From Streptomyces camelliae (GTDB lineage Bacteria; Actinomycetota; Actinomycetes; Streptomycetales; Streptomycetaceae): a DNA stretch of 64,000 nucleotides. Position numbers and translations under genes: made by a program. Numbering within the stretch: the first letter of the stretch is position 1; the number at the start of each line of letters is the position of its first letter. The stretch spans positions 7,440,001-7,504,000 of the forward strand of contig NZ_CP115300.1 of NCBI RefSeq assembly GCF_027625935.1, written 5' to 3'. Of this stretch, positions 62,406 to 64,000 are shown in pieces. The notes under the pieces were generated by a model that saw only the letters and a program-made list of their open reading frames with translations, made no database searches and had not been told where the DNA came from.

Positions 62406-64000
62406 GTGAGCAGCGAGAACGAGCCGCCCCGAGAGGGCGGGGAGGGCGGGGCCGAGGGCGCGCCGCCGGAGCAGCTCGCGCTCATCCGGGAGAGCGTGCG
62501 CAAGGCGAAGACGCCCCGCGCCAAGCCGCGCACCTGGCGGGGGGCCGCGCTCGCCGAGGAGCTCCCCGTGGCCCGCGTGCTGGTCGACAAGGGCGTGCTG
62601 CACCTCGACCGGTACTTCGACTACGCGGTGCCCGAGGAGCTGGACGCACAGGCGCAGCCCGGCGTGCGGGTGCGGGTGCGGTTCGGGGCCGGCCGGCACC
62701 GGGTGCGTGAGGGGCGCCGCGAGGGCGGCGGGCTCATCGACGGGTTCCTGATCGAGCGCCGGGCCGAGACCGACTACTCCGGCCCGCTCGCGGCGCTCGC
62801 CCAGGTCGTGTCCCCGGAGCCCGTGCTGAGCGAGGAGCTGCTGGGGCTCACCCGGGCCGTCGCCGACCGGTACGCAGGGAGCCTCGCCGATGTGCTCCAG
62901 CTGGCCGTGCCGCCGCGCAGCGCCGCCGCCGAGAAGCGCCCGTCGCCCGCCCCGCTGCCGCCCCCCGCAGCCCCCGACACCGGTTCCTGGACGCGGTACG
63001 AGCACGGGGGCGCCTTCCTGGACGCCCTGGCCTCCGGCGGAGCGCCCAGGGCCGTCTGGAACGCGCTGCCGGGCCCGCCGTGGAGCGAGGAGCTGGCCCG
63101 GGCCGTCGCCGCCACGCTCGCCTCCGGACGCGGCGCCCTCGTCGTCGTACCGGACGGGCGGGCCGCCGCACGGGTCGACGCCGCGCTCACCGCGCTGCTC
63201 GGCCCCGGTCGGCACGCGCTGCTCACCGCTGACGCCGGGCCCGAGAAGCGGTACGCGCAGTGGCTCGCGGTGCGGCGCGGATCCGTACGGGCCGTCGTCG
63301 GGACCCGGGCCGCCATGTTCGCGCCCGTGCGGGATCTCGGTCTCGTCGCGGTCTGGGACGACGGCGACGACAGCCTCGGCGAACAGCACGCCCCGCAGCC
63401 GCACGCGCGCGATGTGCTGCTGCTGCGCGCCGCGCTGGACAAGTGCGCCTTCCTGCTCGGCGGATTCAGCTGCACCGTGGAGGCCGCCCAGCTCGTGGAG
63501 AGCGGCTGGGCCCGCCCGCTGGTCGCCGGCCGCGAGCAGGTGCGCCGGGCCGCGCCCCTGGTCAGGACCGTCGGCGACGACGACCTCGCGCGCGACGAGG
63601 CCGCCCGCGCCGCCCGGCTTCCGACCCTCGCCTGGCAGGCGGCCCGCGAGGGGCTGCGGCACGGCCCGGTGCTGGTGCAGGTCCCCCGCCGTGGCTACGT
63701 GCCCCGGATGGCCTGCGACCGGTGCCGGGCGCCCGCGCGGTGCCGGCACTGCTCCGGCCCGCTCCAGGGGCAGGACGCGGAGGTGCTGCGGTGCGGCTGG
63801 TGCGGGCGCGAGGAGAGCGCCTGGCACTGCCCGGAGTGCGGCGGTTTCCGGCTGCGCGCCCAGGTGGTCGGCGCCCGGCGTACGGCCGAGGAGCTGGGGC
63901 GCGCCTTTCCCGCCGTGCCGGTGCGGACCTCGGGGCGCGAACACGTGCTGGACACCGTGCCGGGCACGCCCGCGCTGGTGGTGAGCACCCCGGGCGCCGA
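62406..64000 (+). CDS. priA: Primosomal protein N' (PriA), actinobacterial helicase-degenerate form, 3' end outside window
   Basis: Replication-restart protein; the first 531 codons are visible. The variable N-terminal extension is followed by the DNA-binding domain (PVARVLVDKGVLHLDRYFDYAVPEEL). The helicase domain lacks key motifs: where Walker A should be the sequence reads WNALPGPPWSEELA, and the DEAH region reads AVWDDGDDS. The zinc-binding cysteines are all present (CDRCRAPARCRHC and RCGWCG, CPEC). This combination is known for actinobacterial PriA, annotated as probable primosomal protein N'. The GTG start is supported by the leaderless damage-type promoter. The frame remains open at the window end. 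Confidence 0.92.
   Translation, partial: MSSENEPPREGGEGGAEGAPPEQLALIRESVRKAKTPRAKPRTWRGAALAEELPVARVLVDKGVLHLDRYFDYAVPEELDAQAQPGVRVRVRFGAGRHRVREGRREGGGLIDGFLIERRAETDYSGPLAALAQVVSPEPVLSEELLGLTRAVADRYAGSLADVLQLAVPPRSAAAEKRPSPAPLPPPAAPDTGSWTRYEHGGAFLDALASGGAPRAVWNALPGPPWSEELARAVAATLASGRGALVVVPDGRAAARVDAALTALLGPGRHALLTADAGPEKRYAQWLAVRRGSVRAVVGTRAAMFAPVRDLGLVAVWDDGDDSLGEQHAPQPHARDVLLLRAALDKCAFLLGGFSCTVEAAQLVESGWARPLVAGREQVRRAAPLVRTVGDDDLARDEAARAARLPTLAWQAAREGLRHGPVLVQVPRRGYVPRMACDRCRAPARCRHCSGPLQGQDAEVLRCGWCGREESAWHCPECGGFRLRAQVVGARRTAEELGRAFPAVPVRTSGREHVLDTVPGTPALVVSTPGA

Overview
This window is a stretch of conserved chromosomal core from an actinomycete, almost certainly a Streptomyces. The evidence is the very high G+C content with strong third-position G/C bias, frequent GTG/TTG starts, the developmental regulator BldD with its intact c-di-GMP signature, the 107-residue streptomycete integration host factor sIHF, a phosphatidylinositol-mannoside cluster, and a gene order that matches from memory the S. 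coelicolor interval running from thrS down to priA. Nearly every gene is housekeeping. No tRNA, rRNA, CRISPR array, prophage or complete insertion sequence was found.

Layout. 1-2.1 kb: the 3' end of thrS, a potassium channel, and a HIT/Ap4A phosphorylase. 2.1-6.4 kb: a MITE-like palindromic element, an unknown membrane protein and an EF-G-like GTPase, both on the minus strand. 6.7-10.2 kb: a phosphatidylinositol-mannoside operon (pgsA, acyltransferase, pimA) and an unknown membrane protein. 10.3-13.9 kb: pdxS-pdxT, yebC and ruvC-ruvA. 14.1-22.3 kb: ruvB, yajC-secD-secF, apt and relA. 22.4-26.8 kb: a DUF349 coiled-coil protein, a membrane-anchored cyclophilin, a metallo-hydrolase and hisS. 26.9-28.6 kb: a decayed ABC-transporter/two-component locus. 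28.8-34.0 kb: VKOR, rarA, rpsD and an NB-ARC-type ATPase. 34.2-43.7 kb: two small membrane-associated proteins, alaS, ruvX, mltG, and aroE/aroC/aroK/aroB. 43.9-47.7 kb: a P-loop kinase-like protein, an M24-fold protein, efp, nusB and bldD. 48.0-57.9 kb: a nine-gene pyrimidine operon (pyrR, pyrB, pyrC, a PH-like membrane protein, carA, carB, pyrD, pyrF). 58.2-64 kb: sIHF, gmk, rpoZ, coaBC, metK and the start of priA.

How the parts work together. The pyr operon covers de novo UMP synthesis, and its first gene has a PyrR-loop motif just upstream of the ribosome binding site. The four aro genes make chorismate. pgsA, the acyltransferase and pimA make acylated phosphatidylinositol mannosides. ruvC, rarA and priA are three separate DNA-repair or restart genes, and each is preceded by the same TTGTCAGTG-N8-TA.. 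element. That element is the actinobacterial LexA-independent (RecA-NDp/PafBC) DNA-damage promoter, so it gives the window a shared regulatory theme. gmk, rpoZ and relA link guanine nucleotides, RNA polymerase and (p)ppGpp.

The least ordinary places are the decayed ABC/two-component locus (a permease start apparently fused to a kinase ATPase domain, plus a frameshifted regulator without its phospho-acceptor Asp), the MITE-like element that supplies the HIT stop codon, an M24 peptidase-fold protein with altered metal ligands, an ATPase without the C-terminal HTH usual for its type, and a triplicated 27-bp unit carrying one arm of a terminator. Annotations rest on reading the sequence and on knowledge of the families; no database search was run.
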